Shown piece after piece: positions 44,712-56,722 of a stretch of DNA of 64,000 nucleotides. Position 1 is the first letter of the stretch; each line of letters begins with the position of its first letter. This DNA comes from Dermacentor variabilis (lineage: Eukaryota > Arthropoda > Arachnida > Ixodida > Ixodidae): positions 38,977,277-39,041,276 of the forward strand of contig NC_134569.1 of the NCBI RefSeq assembly GCF_050947875.1, in the 5' to 3' direction. The notes beneath the pieces are model-generated. The model was not told the DNA's origin, ran no database searches, and was given only the letters and a program-made list of their open reading frames with translations. A program made the translations under genes and the position numbers.

Positions 44712-44880
44712 TCCCCAGAGTATATGGTTGAGGAGGCGGCCATCGCTTTCGCCATTACAAATTCACAGGCAGACATTATCTTCAGTGACTCCAAGACTGC
44801 CATACACAAGTTTGTTCGGGCCAAATGGAAGAACTGCTGCAGCAATAATGCGCCAGGTGCTGCGTGAGGAGAGAGGGCAT
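44712..44880 (+). mobile_element. LINE RNase H fragment, opposite orientation
   Basis: Plus-strand frame: VEEAAIAFAITNSQADIIFS followed by DSKTAIHKFVRAKW. These are the catalytic Glu (VEEAAIA) and Asp (SDSKTAI) blocks of a LINE RNase H. It faces the minus-strand LINE end and starts just past the G-run. Frameshifted soon after 44866. Confidence 0.7.
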
Positions 44881-46923
44881 CGACGACACGCAACCCTCGC
44901 GGAAGCCTGTGTTATCCGCGCAAGCTCTCGCCTGCGTTCTAACTGCGCCTCGGAAAGGCCGAATGAAAACGTGCCAAGCGTCTCAACGCGCTCGCGTGCA
45001 ACTCGAAGGACCACTCAGCGATGTTCAATGGGCCATTAATGCTTTCGTATTCACAACTCATAAGAAGTGCTTAGGTATCCTCGGATTTTTTAAAATTCCT
45101 ATCTCTTCATATTTTCTTCTTAGAGATTTAAGAAAGAACATGTGTGGCGAATGAGAAAGAAAAAAAAATGGCAGTGGCTTAGCTCGGCTATGCCAGGATA
45201 TACGTACCGAAGCTAAGCCTTGGTTAGCCTTGGTTAATCCTAATTGCAAGTCCAGGTTAGTCTGGTTGTCTAGCTATGTTGCGGCGTTTAGCCAGTCGTT
45301 CGGCGCGCTGTTCGTTTGTTTCCTGGGCGATGCGTTCCCTCTTCATCTCGTTCCGATGTCGATTCCAGGCCTCCTCCTGCTTATCAGGATTATCGCCGTC
45401 CATACTGCCGCCTCAACAATCCTCCGACATGTTATCAGGCATGCGACGCAGCTAGCGAAGCGAGCGGAGGCGAAGGCAACGACAAGGAACGCGGTGTGAC
45501 GTCATGTGCCTCCTCGGAGCACCGCCACGGCGAAATCGCAAGTTCGCGGCCAGTAAAGCTATCGCTTAAAAAAAAAAAAAAAGGCACTGGGTATGCGTTT
45601 GAGTTTATTGTTCGTGCCACGTTTACATGCATTATCAGTGTGATAATCTTTGGCGTCCTGTTTTCCTCGCTGAATACGACGCTTTATTTATTTATAAATT
45701 CCTCATGCATTTTGCGGGTACGTTTAAGTAAAAACACGTGTTATCCTGCACTATCATCTATACCCGACTCTGAAATGTGATTCCCAGATATGGGCGCTGC
45801 ATAGTTCGCGGAGAAACAAACAATAGGCACACGTGCGGCCATTGTCGTTCGGCCGGCCGGCTATATTTCCCAGTACTGGCTACCTTCAGCCGCACACGAG
45901 AGTGCACTTCGTGGTGTAATATACGCATACGAAGTACTCTGGAAATGCATCGCTGGAATCGAGCCGGCTTTGTTGAGCGAGTCCTGTGTGCCCGCATTCT
46001 CGTGTTTCGCATCGGCGTACATGCTACGCCCATGGCCGGCCCTTGCGCTTCCAGCGGTGTGTGCGTGCGTCCTTCATGTGCGAGTGCGGGCCGTCCGCCG
46101 AGGACCGATAGCTTAAGAGCCAGCCGACACACCAGCCGCATGCAGTCTGGCTTTGTGGCCGACGCCGCTTTCTATACGGCGCGCCTATATGGTGCGGTAT
46201 TGACCGTCTCGCGTGATGAGTCGCACAACTTCCGGTACACGGCACGTTCTAAGAACGAATCCCCCCTCCCTCCGTGCACAGTTCGTTAACTACCCAAACG
46301 GAACGGCTTGGCCGCCACTGCTGTTCGACCACAGCGCTGTAGCTTGTGCACATGGCGCTCCGTTCGGCGTTCCAAAGAAAACAGCGCGCTGTTTGCTTAC
46401 TTCGTTTCGCACATGAGCGCGTGTGTCTGCCGCCACGGTCTGCTTTGGCAAGCTGAGTGTACGCGGTTTTCCACTCGCTTTCTGTGGAACTCGATGGCTG
46501 TAGGTGAACGCAAACTTCGTTGCTACTGGACACCGGAAAGTGGCCGCGTCTCGGCGTTGCCCTCCAAGCGGAATCGAAGAAGCTTGGAGGTGGAATGATG
46601 ATGTCGAGGTTTGCTCGCCGAAGGTCCTGTAACAGAGCTGGCGGTATTTGCAAGTAAACTTTTTTTACAGAAACCGGAACGAAGGCAGCCCTCAGTCATA
46701 AACGCCAAGGAACGGGCTAAACTTTTCCTCCGATGTACAGCACAATAAAAACGTCAAAGGGACTCCTTTTTATTTCACTGTGTAACTGGTGGTCTATCCT
46801 TTAACGGTGGTTTGTAATACAGCATTTAATCCATTCGTTATTTCAACATATTTCTGTTCATTCCGGTAACTTTACGCTTCGCGTATAATAACAAGATGAC
46901 GTCCATTATTGTGTTATATTGTT
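44881..46923. other. 2 kb, repeat-like, no gene recognised
   Basis: 45160-45250 has TGGCTTAGCTCGGCTATGCC and the direct repeat CCTTGGTTAGCCTTGGTTA, and 45440-45560 has GCGACGCAGCTAGCGAAGCG, both of repeat character. Frames at 45777-46289 (plus) and 45758-46141 (minus) overlap and lack motifs. Confidence 0.35.
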
Positions 46924-46927
46924 TTAA

Positions 46928-47433
46928 AGGACACTAAAGCAAAACACTAAATTACTTCAGACGGACACAACGTTCCTTGAAAATTGTTGTCGTTAATTTC
47001 GAGATATAAGGTAGCTCAACGCAAGAGTAAATGAGGGTCAATGTTTCAGCTATTGAATATCGCACCGTATCCCCGACGTCGGTACGTCACTGTGGATCCA
47101 CATATTGCAAAGCGTCTTTGCGTATTTAGGGCGCGTTGGCCCAGCAAAAGTTCCCAAAACTCGCCTTGTTCAATCCTTCATTCCTTTAGAACACAATGCA
47201 GTCTATCTTTACCGCTAAGGAGTTAAGTAGGCCATAGAAGACGCTTTGAAAATCCATGACGTCACAGCGAACTGGTGCGGGAATTTCAAGAAGGCGTCGC
47301 AAAGCGTCATTTGTTATTGCGCTTTCGTTTCTTCGCTTACCAAGCATCTCATCGTGATAAGAGTGCTGTTCTTGATATTGTAGAAAGCTAATTTACTGAT
47401 GCAGAATCAATAAATTTCCTCTTTAGTGGTCCT
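46928..47433. mobile_element. 506-bp TTAA-flanked MITE
   Basis: The left end AGGACACTAAAGCAAAACAC and the reverse complement of the right end (AGGACCACTAAAGAGGAAAT) form terminal inverted repeats. TTAA lies at 46924-46927 and 47434-47437. The interior is non-coding and contains CCATGACGTCACAGCGAACT. This matches the general build of TTAA MITEs that piggyBac-like enzymes may move. Confidence 0.75.
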
Positions 47434-47437
47434 TTAA

Positions 47438-47863
47438 TCTCTGTGCGTTCTCTGTTTTCTTTGAATATTGTCTGAGTTTCGCGATTCGTGATTAACCGTT
47501 TTAGCTCTATACAGCGCGACGCTTTGCAACCATGATCGGATTGCCGTGTGCGCGGGACCTGTCACTAGAAAAATAGAAAATTGTAATGTTGTGCGTGTTA
47601 GTGATGCTTTTGCTGTCAACTACGCTCGGGCGTGGCAGCAAACAATGAGTGAACGAGAGAGGCTAGAAATAGGCACACGAGCCCGTCCTGGTGTCATTCT
47701 GCGTTGTCTACTTTGTTATTCGCCGCATCAGCCATCAACAGGCTACTCGCCCGGTACACATGCTACATGCTCGACCGCTTGGCGTTCGGCATTTCTAGCA
47801 TGGTCTCGCGTTAACTACTGTCGTTACGCGAAAATACGACAGTGCGCTGCAACTGCCTGTCAG
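47438..47863. other. Intergenic, nothing recognised
   Basis: A plus-strand frame at 47546 onward runs into the TAA repeat and shows no motif. Confidence 0.35.

Positions 47864-47951
<88 letters not shown>
47864..47951. repeat. (ATA)29 microsatellite
   Basis: Pure trinucleotide run, about 88 bp. Confidence 0.95.
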
Positions 47952-48434
47952 GTTCACATCTATATTAAACATAGATTCTGCCAAAAGCCTTCCATCTCCA
48001 TAGAGCAAACACAGACGCTCACTTTACTTACCCTCTCCTGTAGACGCAATAAATCGGATGTCCTTTTTCTCCACAAATCAATACATGGAAAAATCTGCTG
48101 CTCGCACTTGCTTTCTAATGTGCGCTTTTACATTCCGCGGAAAGGCACAAGGAAACAGCGCGCCTTTCAGCCTTCAGATTTTTGTTACCCTCTACCTAGA
48201 GTGCAGGCGACATATAACGCCCATTCAAAGCGCCTGGATATCTTCATGCCTAATTTTAATATTTTCCTGACAGGAGTTGCAGATGAATTTCAATAACTGA
48301 ACAAAAACTCTCATATCTGTTGCGTGTTCCGTCATTCTGTAATCCTTCTTTCTGTTTCTACACTTTCGCTTTGTATCCTCTTCACGTACACATTTTATGC
48401 TCTGTTAAAATCTGTATTCGCGAAATTATTATTT
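47952..48434. other. Spacer, nothing recognised
   Basis: No motif-bearing frame. Confidence 0.4.
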
Positions 48435-48460
48435 TGTGTGTGCGTGTGTGCGTGTGCGTG

Positions 48461-48540
<80 letters not shown>

Positions 48541-48564
48541 TTTGTGTGTGTGTGTGTGTGTGTG
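48435..48564. repeat. (TG)n microsatellite with CGTG variants
   Basis: A TG run containing about ten CGTG/TGCG interruptions in its first half, then a purer TG run broken by TCTT at 48540. Confidence 0.95.
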
Positions 48565-48639
48565 AGCATGCACTGTTGTTCCTGTGCATTGTTTCGCCGA
48601 GTGCGCCAGCATAAAGACCCTCGAGGTTGTTCCTGGGCA

Positions 48640-48690
48640 CTTTAATAAATACCTTCGATCGATCGATTGATTGGTTGATTAATTATTTGA
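48640..48690 (+). mobile_element. Possible LINE 3' tail
   Basis: TTTAATAAATACCTTCGATC followed by decaying GATC/TTGA repeats to about 48690 looks like a polyadenylation signal plus simple-repeat tail. No coding remnant is seen upstream. Confidence 0.3.
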
Positions 48691-51600
48691 TTATTTGCGG
48701 TTACTTGCAGAAAGGGTAGGTAAAGCGGGCTTCTCCTCACGGCGACTATCATTGCGGAGAAGCCACATTTAACGAGCGAGCAAATGACTCGCGCATTCAC
48801 CATCCACGCGTGGGTGGTGAAGGCGCGTCGCAAGTGACTCACCAGGCTACTTGCTGTCGGTGTTAAGGAGAAACGAGATTATTCGTGCATGTTATCCCTT
48901 CTTGCGGTGTAGCCGGGCGGAGCGCGCGCACAGGTCAGGCGGTACGTGAATTGTTGCACGAGCAGGGCCGGCGGGAATCGTGCCAACAGTGGGGGGAAGA
49001 ACAACAACCCGGGACTGCGTTCGGTTTTATCGCGCGTGCTTCTTTTCTTCTCCCCCGGCGTCTCTTTCGCTGGTTGTTTGCTAGCCTCTGCGTTCGTTTT
49101 TGTGCTCTTGCAGTACTGACTGTGAAGGCCGCGTAGCGCCTTGCTTTGTCTTGGCTTCGCCGTCTTGCGTCTGTCTGTCAACGCGCTCTACCGCTGTCTG
49201 CAGGATGTGGAAGGCAGCGGATTTACATCGCCCGTCCGCCGGGTGTGCGGACGTTCTGACGTGCTGCGTGTAAGAATGACACTTCTCGGCCAGTTTTCCC
49301 TTTCTTTTTTTTTGTTGAACTTGAAACGAGATGAACACAAATAATAATATGGAAATATCGTGCATCCAGCCTCACTGTGCCGTGAATTCGCGTATAGTTA
49401 TCCGCGCTTGCACATTTTTTTCTTGTTCTTATTAGTCTGGTCTCCCTTTTGCACGATAACGGGTTATTTGAGAAGTAGGAAATGGTCGCGACGGTCGTGA
49501 AGTCCTTCGTGATTGATTGTTCGTTCAGTCGTTCCCGTTTCCACGATTCGAGGGCGACGTTCTCTTTCTTCATTTCTTTCTATCTATCCTCCTCTTTCTT
49601 TCCTTTCTATCTTCTTTTTCTTTTTATTACTCAACGATGTCACGGCAATTGCCAAAAATGCGCCGCTACATACACTGAAGTACTTGGCATCGATGCTTTC
49701 TTATTTGAGCTCGCGGGCAGGGAGCGAGTCGGAGAAATTTCGGTCGCCTGGAATTGATGTGTTCGTTGCTCACGTAAAAAAAAAAAAGTAAAACAAGAGG
49801 AACAGCGAAAGTGTGAGTTTCAGAGAAGGAGGGATCTTTTGGGGGTTGGTACGAGGGTGTTGGCTCGGGACACGCGGTATACATCATCTCCCGTGCGAGA
49901 CGCCACGGCAGAAACTTCAGCGCGCTGTGTTCGTCCGGGACCATGGATCTCTGTGATTTTCAGAGCCCTGGGTTCGAGAGAAAAGTATAGTCGCTGCTGG
50001 TGCGCCAGCGAGGGTGGCGCCGCAAATCGAAATCGCGGCCCATAAGTTGTCGAGGTTGTCAGAGTGACGCGAGGCGTTTTATCAGAAGTGGGGAAAGGCA
50101 GACAGAAAAAGCAAGCGAGCAGGAAAAAAAAAAAGACTTTTTGTTAAAACGGACCTTATCGCGCGTTTCTCTATATTTTAGCTCTTTCCTTTTTATTTTC
50201 CTGTCATTTCTTTGTGGATTTTGTATATTGTACATAGACGGCGCACGCAGAACGCGCTATTGGGCGTTCGGCCGATTAAGTAATTGAAAGATTGGTCGCG
50301 GAACTTCTCTTTGCTGTGTAGGAGCCGCGACGAGCTACGTACGCAGTCCGAGAGCTTATCGCTGTATGACAGCGACGTACACAAAGAGATACAACAATGA
50401 CAATAAAGAAAAAAGAAACGCCTTGAATTCAAGCACAGTGAGGGCCTTACAGCATACGTATGATATTCAAATCAAACATTATGCGCCTTATGGCGAGGCT
50501 TCATCGAGAGCGAGATTTCCCATCTGCTCGAGGGAACGGCGGTTCAGGCTAGGATTTTGTCTTTCGCTTTCACTAAGTCAGAGCGAATAATCATAGTAAT
50601 GCAGTCGAAAACAGCTGCGGCCACGCCGCCCGCCCGTGTCTCTGAAAGAAGGAAAGCTTTTTAATTAATGCTGCAACCCGGGCGCTGCGCCCAAAAGCTG
50701 CAGCCAGACCCAGCACTCGGATTTGCCGAGTTTTCCGGTTGGAAAAGGGAAACGGCAAACGACGGAATCGATGGGATGGAATGTTTAGTTTAACAACAAC
50801 AACAACAAAAAAAGAACATCCAAATCGTCAGACGTTTATTGGGCCGAACAGGAATCCAAAGGGTACGGTTACCGGGTAGTTTTAAGAAAGATAAGACAAA
50901 AAATAAAGGCACGTGTGTGCACTGATCAGACGCAGCCGGAGTAAACACTCAGCCTAGCAGTTATTACGGAGAACAGACAACAAAACTCGGAATGCGCACA
51001 GAACGCCAGCAACAGTCAATGTGAACACGTTTTCTCTCGCTCCTCCTTGCCTACGGATAAAGTGAACGGGCCGCGCCGTTGTGGTCCGCTTAATGTACAA
51101 TGACCCGAGCGGGCGCGGCGGGAAGCGTCCGTCTCCCCTGCGACGTTTGTCTCCCCGCATTTTCTGTTTGCAGTGCAGTGAAGCCACTTTTGGGCATAGA
51201 GCATCGATCATCGCATACGCTCGGCAAACGAGCGAGTGACTGGTGTTTTCGCTCGCGCCGGCCTTCATTCATTCCTATCGCCGAGCCATAGATCACATTT
51301 TCTTTTTATGCCGGTCTCTCTCTCTCTCTCTCTGTTTTCTTTTTCGGTTCAATGCACGTCCGCTTTGCCGCGCTGCGGCAGACGCGCGCTTCTCCAGAGA
51401 TCGTTTGATGAAGCAGACGTCGATATAGAGGGAAGCTCACCGTGGCTTGTCCAGTAATGCAAACCATGCAGCCATCACCTCCCCACCCCCTTCTACTCTG
51501 TTTGGGAAAGAAGCCATCGTATGCGATTGGTAAAGAGAAGCCGCCAGTGGGCCTTTTTTTTTTTTTTCCGTTTCCTAATGATACCTTTTGCGGATGGGGT

Positions 51601-53572
51601 GAACAGGCGTTCGGCTTTCAACCGATATTGTTTGGAGATGAGCGCGTTAGATTGCAAGAGGGCGTGTTTTATGCGTATAATCATATTTGCCCGCGCAGCC
51701 TTCGGTGGTCGCCGTCCATTAACTGGAAATGCGGCTCCTCCCACTCCTCCGCCCTGCCCTTCCGTTCTGGCTCACCTGAGACACGAAGAAGCCCCCGTGT
51801 GTTATCGCGTCCCTTTCAATCTTTTTTTTTTTCTCTTTTCAAGAGTCAATATTCGGGCAATTTCATCTACGTTGGAGTACTCTCGCCTAGCGAAGCTGTG
51901 GTAATAGGGCTGGTTATCTCTGAATTGCGCTTGCTCTTGGTTCCTGTGGCAGTGACGTCGCTCCATGGTAGTCGTTGCTCTCATGACCGCTTTACGACCA
52001 GGGAAACGCTGGCTTTCTTGTTTGTCTGTTTTTTTTTATTAATTTCGCCGACCTGATTCTCACTTGCTGCGCCGTATTTGTTTGATATCCACCTGCACCG
52101 TTGGTAGCCGTCTTCGATTTTTTGCGTTTGCGCCCAGCGATAACGTGCGCATTCGTGATTTGAAAGGGGAAGGAGATCTATGTTGCAACTTCATTTGAGG
52201 ATGCTGCGAGTCGAGGTTTTGGAAATTCATCTGCCCTGTCTTTCTTGACTGATGTTCTTAAGCAGTCGTTGCAATATTTCGGCTGTGGTATGTGAGATTC
52301 CGAGAGAGTCCCTTGAAAGACGGGCGCCTTAAAGAAAGTGCTGTTTTGGGACTCTGGTCATAGCTTACCCTTGCGTCATAAAAATCCATACACCATCATT
52401 ATCATGAGAGGCGGGCGCTATAGTGACGCGGTAGATGCATGAAAAAGAAAGAAGCGGACGGCAGTGAACGGTATGGCTGGACAGTATATTACGGAGCCAT
52501 GCAGCTGACATGAATCTTACGCGTATAGGTTGACGGACTCGCTCACGATCGAGTAAGAGCGTTCGAATCGGATGCGATTGATCGAAAGATGCAGGCTTTG
52601 AATATCGAACCAAACACCGAACATTGTATGTTTTGTTTTTATAAGTAAAAAAAAAAGCGAGGATAAGCATAATAAGGGAGTTGCTAAAAACTAATTGAAA
52701 CTTCACCTGCAATGCGCCTGATACTCTCGGCAGATATGTTGTCGTTCCCGTAATTTCTGCGTAATTCTGAAAAGCCCTGCCATGGATTCGCAAACTCCCC
52801 CAAATCATTGCCTTGTAAAGCGTGCTATAGTCAGCTTATTCGCCCAATAACGAAATATATCAGCAGTAATCGGATGTTCGAATCAGAGGTGTACAGAGCG
52901 AATCACAGAGCTGCTGCGAGTGCGAGCGGGTGGGTGTGAGTCTGTCACTCCGACTTTTATTTTCACACCTGAGTGAATATTCGTTCGATTCGCACTTTAC
53001 TATGTGCAGTGTATGTAGTTCTCGGCAGTTCGGTGCCAGTTCAATGCTCGTGCAGAACTGGTCCGACAGATGGGGCACGAGGCGTGTACTGCGCCTCTCC
53101 AGCAAGTTCCGCGAACGGAACCAGCTTGCTCCGTGTGAAGCGAATCGCGACATTCAGATGGCTTCATATTACACTGTTGGAACGAATAGCGAACTACATT
53201 CACCGGCTGGGCTATATAGTTGAGGCATTGCACGCGAATCAAATAGACCTTCGGCTTGCTCCCACTGAGCTCGAATGGGTACGAGTCGGAGTGCGTGCGA
53301 GCGAGTCCGCGCGAGCAAGCTACTCAAGAGAGGGTGTTGATCAAGGCTCCGTAGATTGGTTCTCACGCGGTCACGCGGTTCCGTGTGAGTTCAAGTTCTG
53401 CTTGAAAATGCTTTGTTTGAGTGTATGCGCGCACAGGTTGGCTTTTTGTATTTTTTTCCTTCTCAGTTATGCTTCTCTCGTGCTTACGCCACGAGCGCTG
53501 CAAGCAAGATGAACCTTAACCAACTCGCGTGGGCAGAGTTCAAGAGAGTCTCAGTGTCTTGTGATTCCGTGT
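48691..53572. other. 4.9 kb with no recognised gene or element
   Basis: Mixed composition with short T, A and TC runs (49300, 50115, 51316, 51560). Long frames (51442-52056, 52973-53512, 52365-52808) have overlapping openings on the other strand and no domain, signal or splice context that I could defend. Nothing reliable was found. Confidence 0.4.
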
Positions 53573-54055
53573 TCTTATTTATTTATTTATTTATTTATTC
53601 GAATACCTGCAGCGCCACAAGGGCACTGTAGCAGAGGGGCACTACAGAAATACATTGGTACAGCAAGGACTGACTCCGGAAAGAAAATATACATATACAG
53701 AAAGCTCAGATAAAAAACAGTAAGACTAACATGAGCAGGAAAACATTTATGCGAATGCGTCGACACGCACGAGACCACGTGCGTGTCGACTTTTCCCCGA
53801 ATGGCTAAGCATTCTACGCGAAGCGCTGGAAGACATACAGTGCTAGAGTGCTTAGATGCATGGCATTTCGGATAGTCGGACACGACTGGGCGACTAAACA
53901 TGAACAGCGATTTGGCCAATGCGTGATGAACTACATCATACAAAGGGGACGCACAAGGATAACAAAAGGAGCAAGTGCAAGCAATTTGCGTGGTCAGCAA
54001 GACAGAGCGGTAAAACCTAGACGAGTTTATGCGCACGGAAACACAGAACACCGAG
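53573..54055 (-). mobile_element. Probable LINE 3' end with (AAAT)n tail
   Basis: On the minus strand, a 3' UTR-like sequence (CTACAGTGCCCTTGTGGCGC) runs into GAATAAATAAATAAATAAAT (complement 53577-53599). No coding motif is preserved in the long minus-strand frame that overlaps it, which starts MFCVSVRINSSRF and is hydrophobic and Cys/Ser-rich. Confidence 0.35.
53759..53790. repeat. Perfect 13-bp hairpin, 6-nt loop
   Basis: Arms GTCGACACGCACG and CGTGCGTGTCGAC around AGACCA. Confidence 0.95.
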
Positions 54056-54239
54056 ACTTATGACCTCAACCGCCCTGCGTACCATATCATTCAGTTGAGT
54101 TGTTTGTCGGCGCCAGCAAATAGTGAGGCCCTTTCATATCATACGCGCCCACGGTCGCTTCGTGCGCGGATAACAGGTCTGCCCACGAAGGCCAGCCGAA
54201 CGCAGTCGCGTATTTGCGTCCGGATCCGCGAGTCGTTTA

Positions 54240-55400
54240 TTTAGGTGCGTTTTTCGGGCGTCGCCGTGCTCGTTGCTACTAATTATGTCGGCAGTGGGCC
54301 TGCTGCTTCGTGTGCATTATATACGCGGTGCGCCGGCGACGCGCATGGCTCACTTCGGCAAACACGCGCCAGGAGAGGTGAAACCGAAAGCGGGAGTGCG
54401 AGGATGGAGAGGAAAGGCGCGGGAGGGCGAGTGCAAAAGTACACCTGCGCCAGGCCCTGTGCTGCTCGCGTTTGATCGCGAGAGCAGGTACCGCGCAGCC
54501 AGCAGCGCCCGGCGCCGGTAAACTGGCGTGTGCCGCGAACCCTCTCTATTTCCTCCTCCTCCTCGAATGGGACGGCGGCGCAATCAACGCGAATGTTGAT
54601 ACAACGCGGACAGGTCCTTCCGTGAGGTGATGCACACGCCCGTGCGTCGCGTCGCGTCGTTCCCTTCCCGGGGGAGTGCGTGTGTGTGCCGGCGGGAGAG
54701 CACCGTTCGGGACGATGGGAAAGCGGGAGAAATCGTGGGGAAGGGGAGGAGAGGGACGGCGCTCCGATAGCGGCGGCCGGGGATGCGCTCGAAAGCGCAT
54801 TCGACCGTGGGCGCTCGGCCAGCGCGGCGGCACGTCTAGGTGCGACGCCGGAGTGTGCTGCGGGGCTGCGTCGGGGCCTGTGGTGGAGGGGGGGGATGGA
54901 AATACTGAGTGCGTAGGTGACCCCCCTGTGCATCGATCGGGCCAAAAAGAGAGACGGACAGCCCGAGGCAGGAAAGGCGACCGTTGCGCCGCCGCCGTCG
55001 TTAAAGGAAAAGAAAACGTATACAAGGGAAGCGCGAACGAGCGGCGCGCCCCGTCTGCGCCGCCTGCTGAGAGAACGGCAGTGTGCGCTCGGCCGGCTCA
55101 GCTGTCGAGTGCTAGTCAGCGATCATCGGCGCTGTTGTGCTATGCGGCGACCGGCACGCCGACGCGAGGGTCCGCTCGCTGGCCCACGGCTTCCGTCCAC
55201 GGGTCGGCGTTGACTGGCGCGCCGATGGGCCGACCACTGCCGGCGTGCGTGGCGGCTGTGCCGCGGCGGTGGCCCCCGCTGCCGCTCCTGTTGCTGTTGG
55301 CGGCGGCGGTGGTGCTTCTACTGCTGCCCGCGGCTGCGACGTTTGCCCACAGGCACCGCAGGGGTGAGTGGCGCCAGGTTTGGTTCGGGGCCGGTGACAG
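54240..55400 (+). promoter_or_regulatory. CpG-rich 5' region of the semaphorin gene
   Basis: GC and CpG content rise sharply at about 54240 and fall again after about 55450, where AT-rich intron begins. The block contains the predicted start codon and the exon 1 donor near its 3' end, so it most likely holds the promoter and 5' UTR. The long open frames on both strands here (for example 220 codons on minus, 54283-54945) are expected of GC-rich DNA. No TATA box or start-site motif was assigned. Confidence 0.55.
55225..55363 (+). CDS. Sema2a: Semaphorin-2-like, exon 1 (signal peptide)
   Basis: The exon encodes MGRPLPACVAAVPRRWPP, a run of about 20 Leu/Ala/Val and then ATFAHRHRR: a clear cleavable signal peptide with a charged N-terminus. 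It ends one base into a codon at donor G|GTGAGT; joined to exon 2 it gives RHRR-D-HTREFSCG. The ATG at 55225 was chosen because the signal peptide starts there. The same frame is open back to an ATG at 54676, so a longer product is possible on paper but would bury the signal peptide. The gene symbol is by similarity and could equally be the Sema2b paralogue. Confidence 0.75.
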
Positions 55401-56722
55401 GCGCTCCGGCGGGACACATTTCGGGCAGTGTTCTTCGGTGGTTGACGCTTAGCAGAGAGCGAAGTGAGAGCAGAAGTCACACGGCGGTAATGTGAAGAGC
55501 GCAGCGGCTGTGCTTTTTTTGCGCTGTCCATTTCATTGCTCGGAGGGGAGTGCCACCGTCCTTTTTGTGTTTTTGTGGTCGATTTAGCATATACAATCTT
55601 TAGCGTATTACATTCGCATTTCTTTTGTTGCATACGTTTGAGTGTAGCAGTGTCTTGTACTAGAGACAAGGTGACAAGCCAATAAAATTTCGTAAAAATC
55701 GTACCACAACTTAGCTCATTAGTGCTAAAGTTTTCAATCTATCCCACCATCTGAGAGCATGAGATCCATGAACAAACAAAATATTGTTGTAGCTAATCTA
55801 AGTGTGCAAAAATATAGAAAGGCAGTGTCTACTTTCCTGTGCAACCACCACACTGCACACTTGATTAGCTGTCGCTGACAAGGGAAGCTTCATCCTGGAG
55901 CAAATGTTTCAGCAAGGGGACTTGGTTTTGGTTCAGGGTTAGCCTGACAAAGACATCTCGTCTCGTCAAAACAATAGCTCCAGGATATTGCTTCCAATGT
56001 TTGTCACTGCTGATTGATTCAACTATCCATTTTCCTGTGGGCTCTTTGCCACGCATGGCACCCTAATATTTCATGCATAGTGGGTAAGTCAATAGAGGTT
56101 TTCACTTTTTCAGTACTTTCACAGCCACTGAAGGAGCACACTGAATTTGTATTACCATTGTGTCCCTCTTTATATAGCAAGTGAGTGAGGTAGTGAGTTG
56201 TCTGTAACAGTGTTATGGAAGAGTGCGGGAGGGGGGGGGGGGGCTGTGGAGGGAACTGTGAAGTGGCAAACCTATTGCCTGACCAGTACTTCTCCCAACC
56301 GGTTGGAATTTTGTGTTGATGCTATGTATAAGGCTCAGTTTTGCCTTCTCTTACTAGTTCCACACGGGCGAGAGGCAAAGGGGCCTGATATGAATGAGAA
56401 CGGCTGATCACACTCAACCTCCAATTACTTTGGAAGTTCAAGATCAAACTGCACTTGATGATGAATGCTAAGCAGTTCTTGTGTTGAAAAATCTGCCTTG
56501 CGGTACTTTCTTGATTTCAGCACATGATCTAGAACAGTTAGCCATCTTGAGCACAAGATCAGGCATTTCTTTTTATGCTTTGACCGGTACATTTGTGTCC
56601 CTCCCCTCTGAGAGCACTTGTAACTCATATGTCGAGAAGTGGTTGTCATTGGTATGTGTGCAGCATAAAGGGAGAAGAAGCATTACTGTTTTTACTAACA
56701 CATTGTGTTTTATTTTCTGCAG
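55364..56722 (+). other. Semaphorin intron 1
   Basis: 1359 bp with GTGAGT donor and TATTTTCTGCAG acceptor, phase 1. It contains a G13 run near 56231 and an antisense ORF (55865-56056). Confidence 0.75.
55865..56056 (-). CDS. Unrecognised antisense 63-codon ORF in semaphorin intron 1
   Basis: The minus-strand frame begins MRGKEPTGKWIVESISSDKH and includes GAIVLTRRDVFVRLTLN and VPLLKHLLQDEASL. Composition and pattern are protein-like, unlike neighbouring chance frames. An AG (ATATTAG) lies about 7 bases upstream of its ATG and could be a weak acceptor, so it may be a terminal exon or a retro-inserted gene fragment. Family not recognised. Confidence 0.25.
   Translation of the reverse strand: MRGKEPTGKWIVESISSDKHWKQYPGAIVLTRRDVFVRLTLNQNQVPLLKHLLQDEASLVSDS

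Noticed and set aside
45777..46289. 170-codon plus-strand frame
   Set aside because: Overlapped by long minus-strand frames, Arg/Ser/Ala-rich, with no domain, splice context or conserved motif.
51442..52056. 204-codon plus-strand frame
   Set aside because: Other frames on both strands are also open here; contains homopolymer-derived Phe runs and no recognisable motif.
54283..54945. 220-codon minus-strand frame
   Set aside because: Arg/Pro/Ala-rich, lying antisense to the CpG-rich 5' region of the semaphorin gene, with no motif; chance openness in GC-rich DNA.
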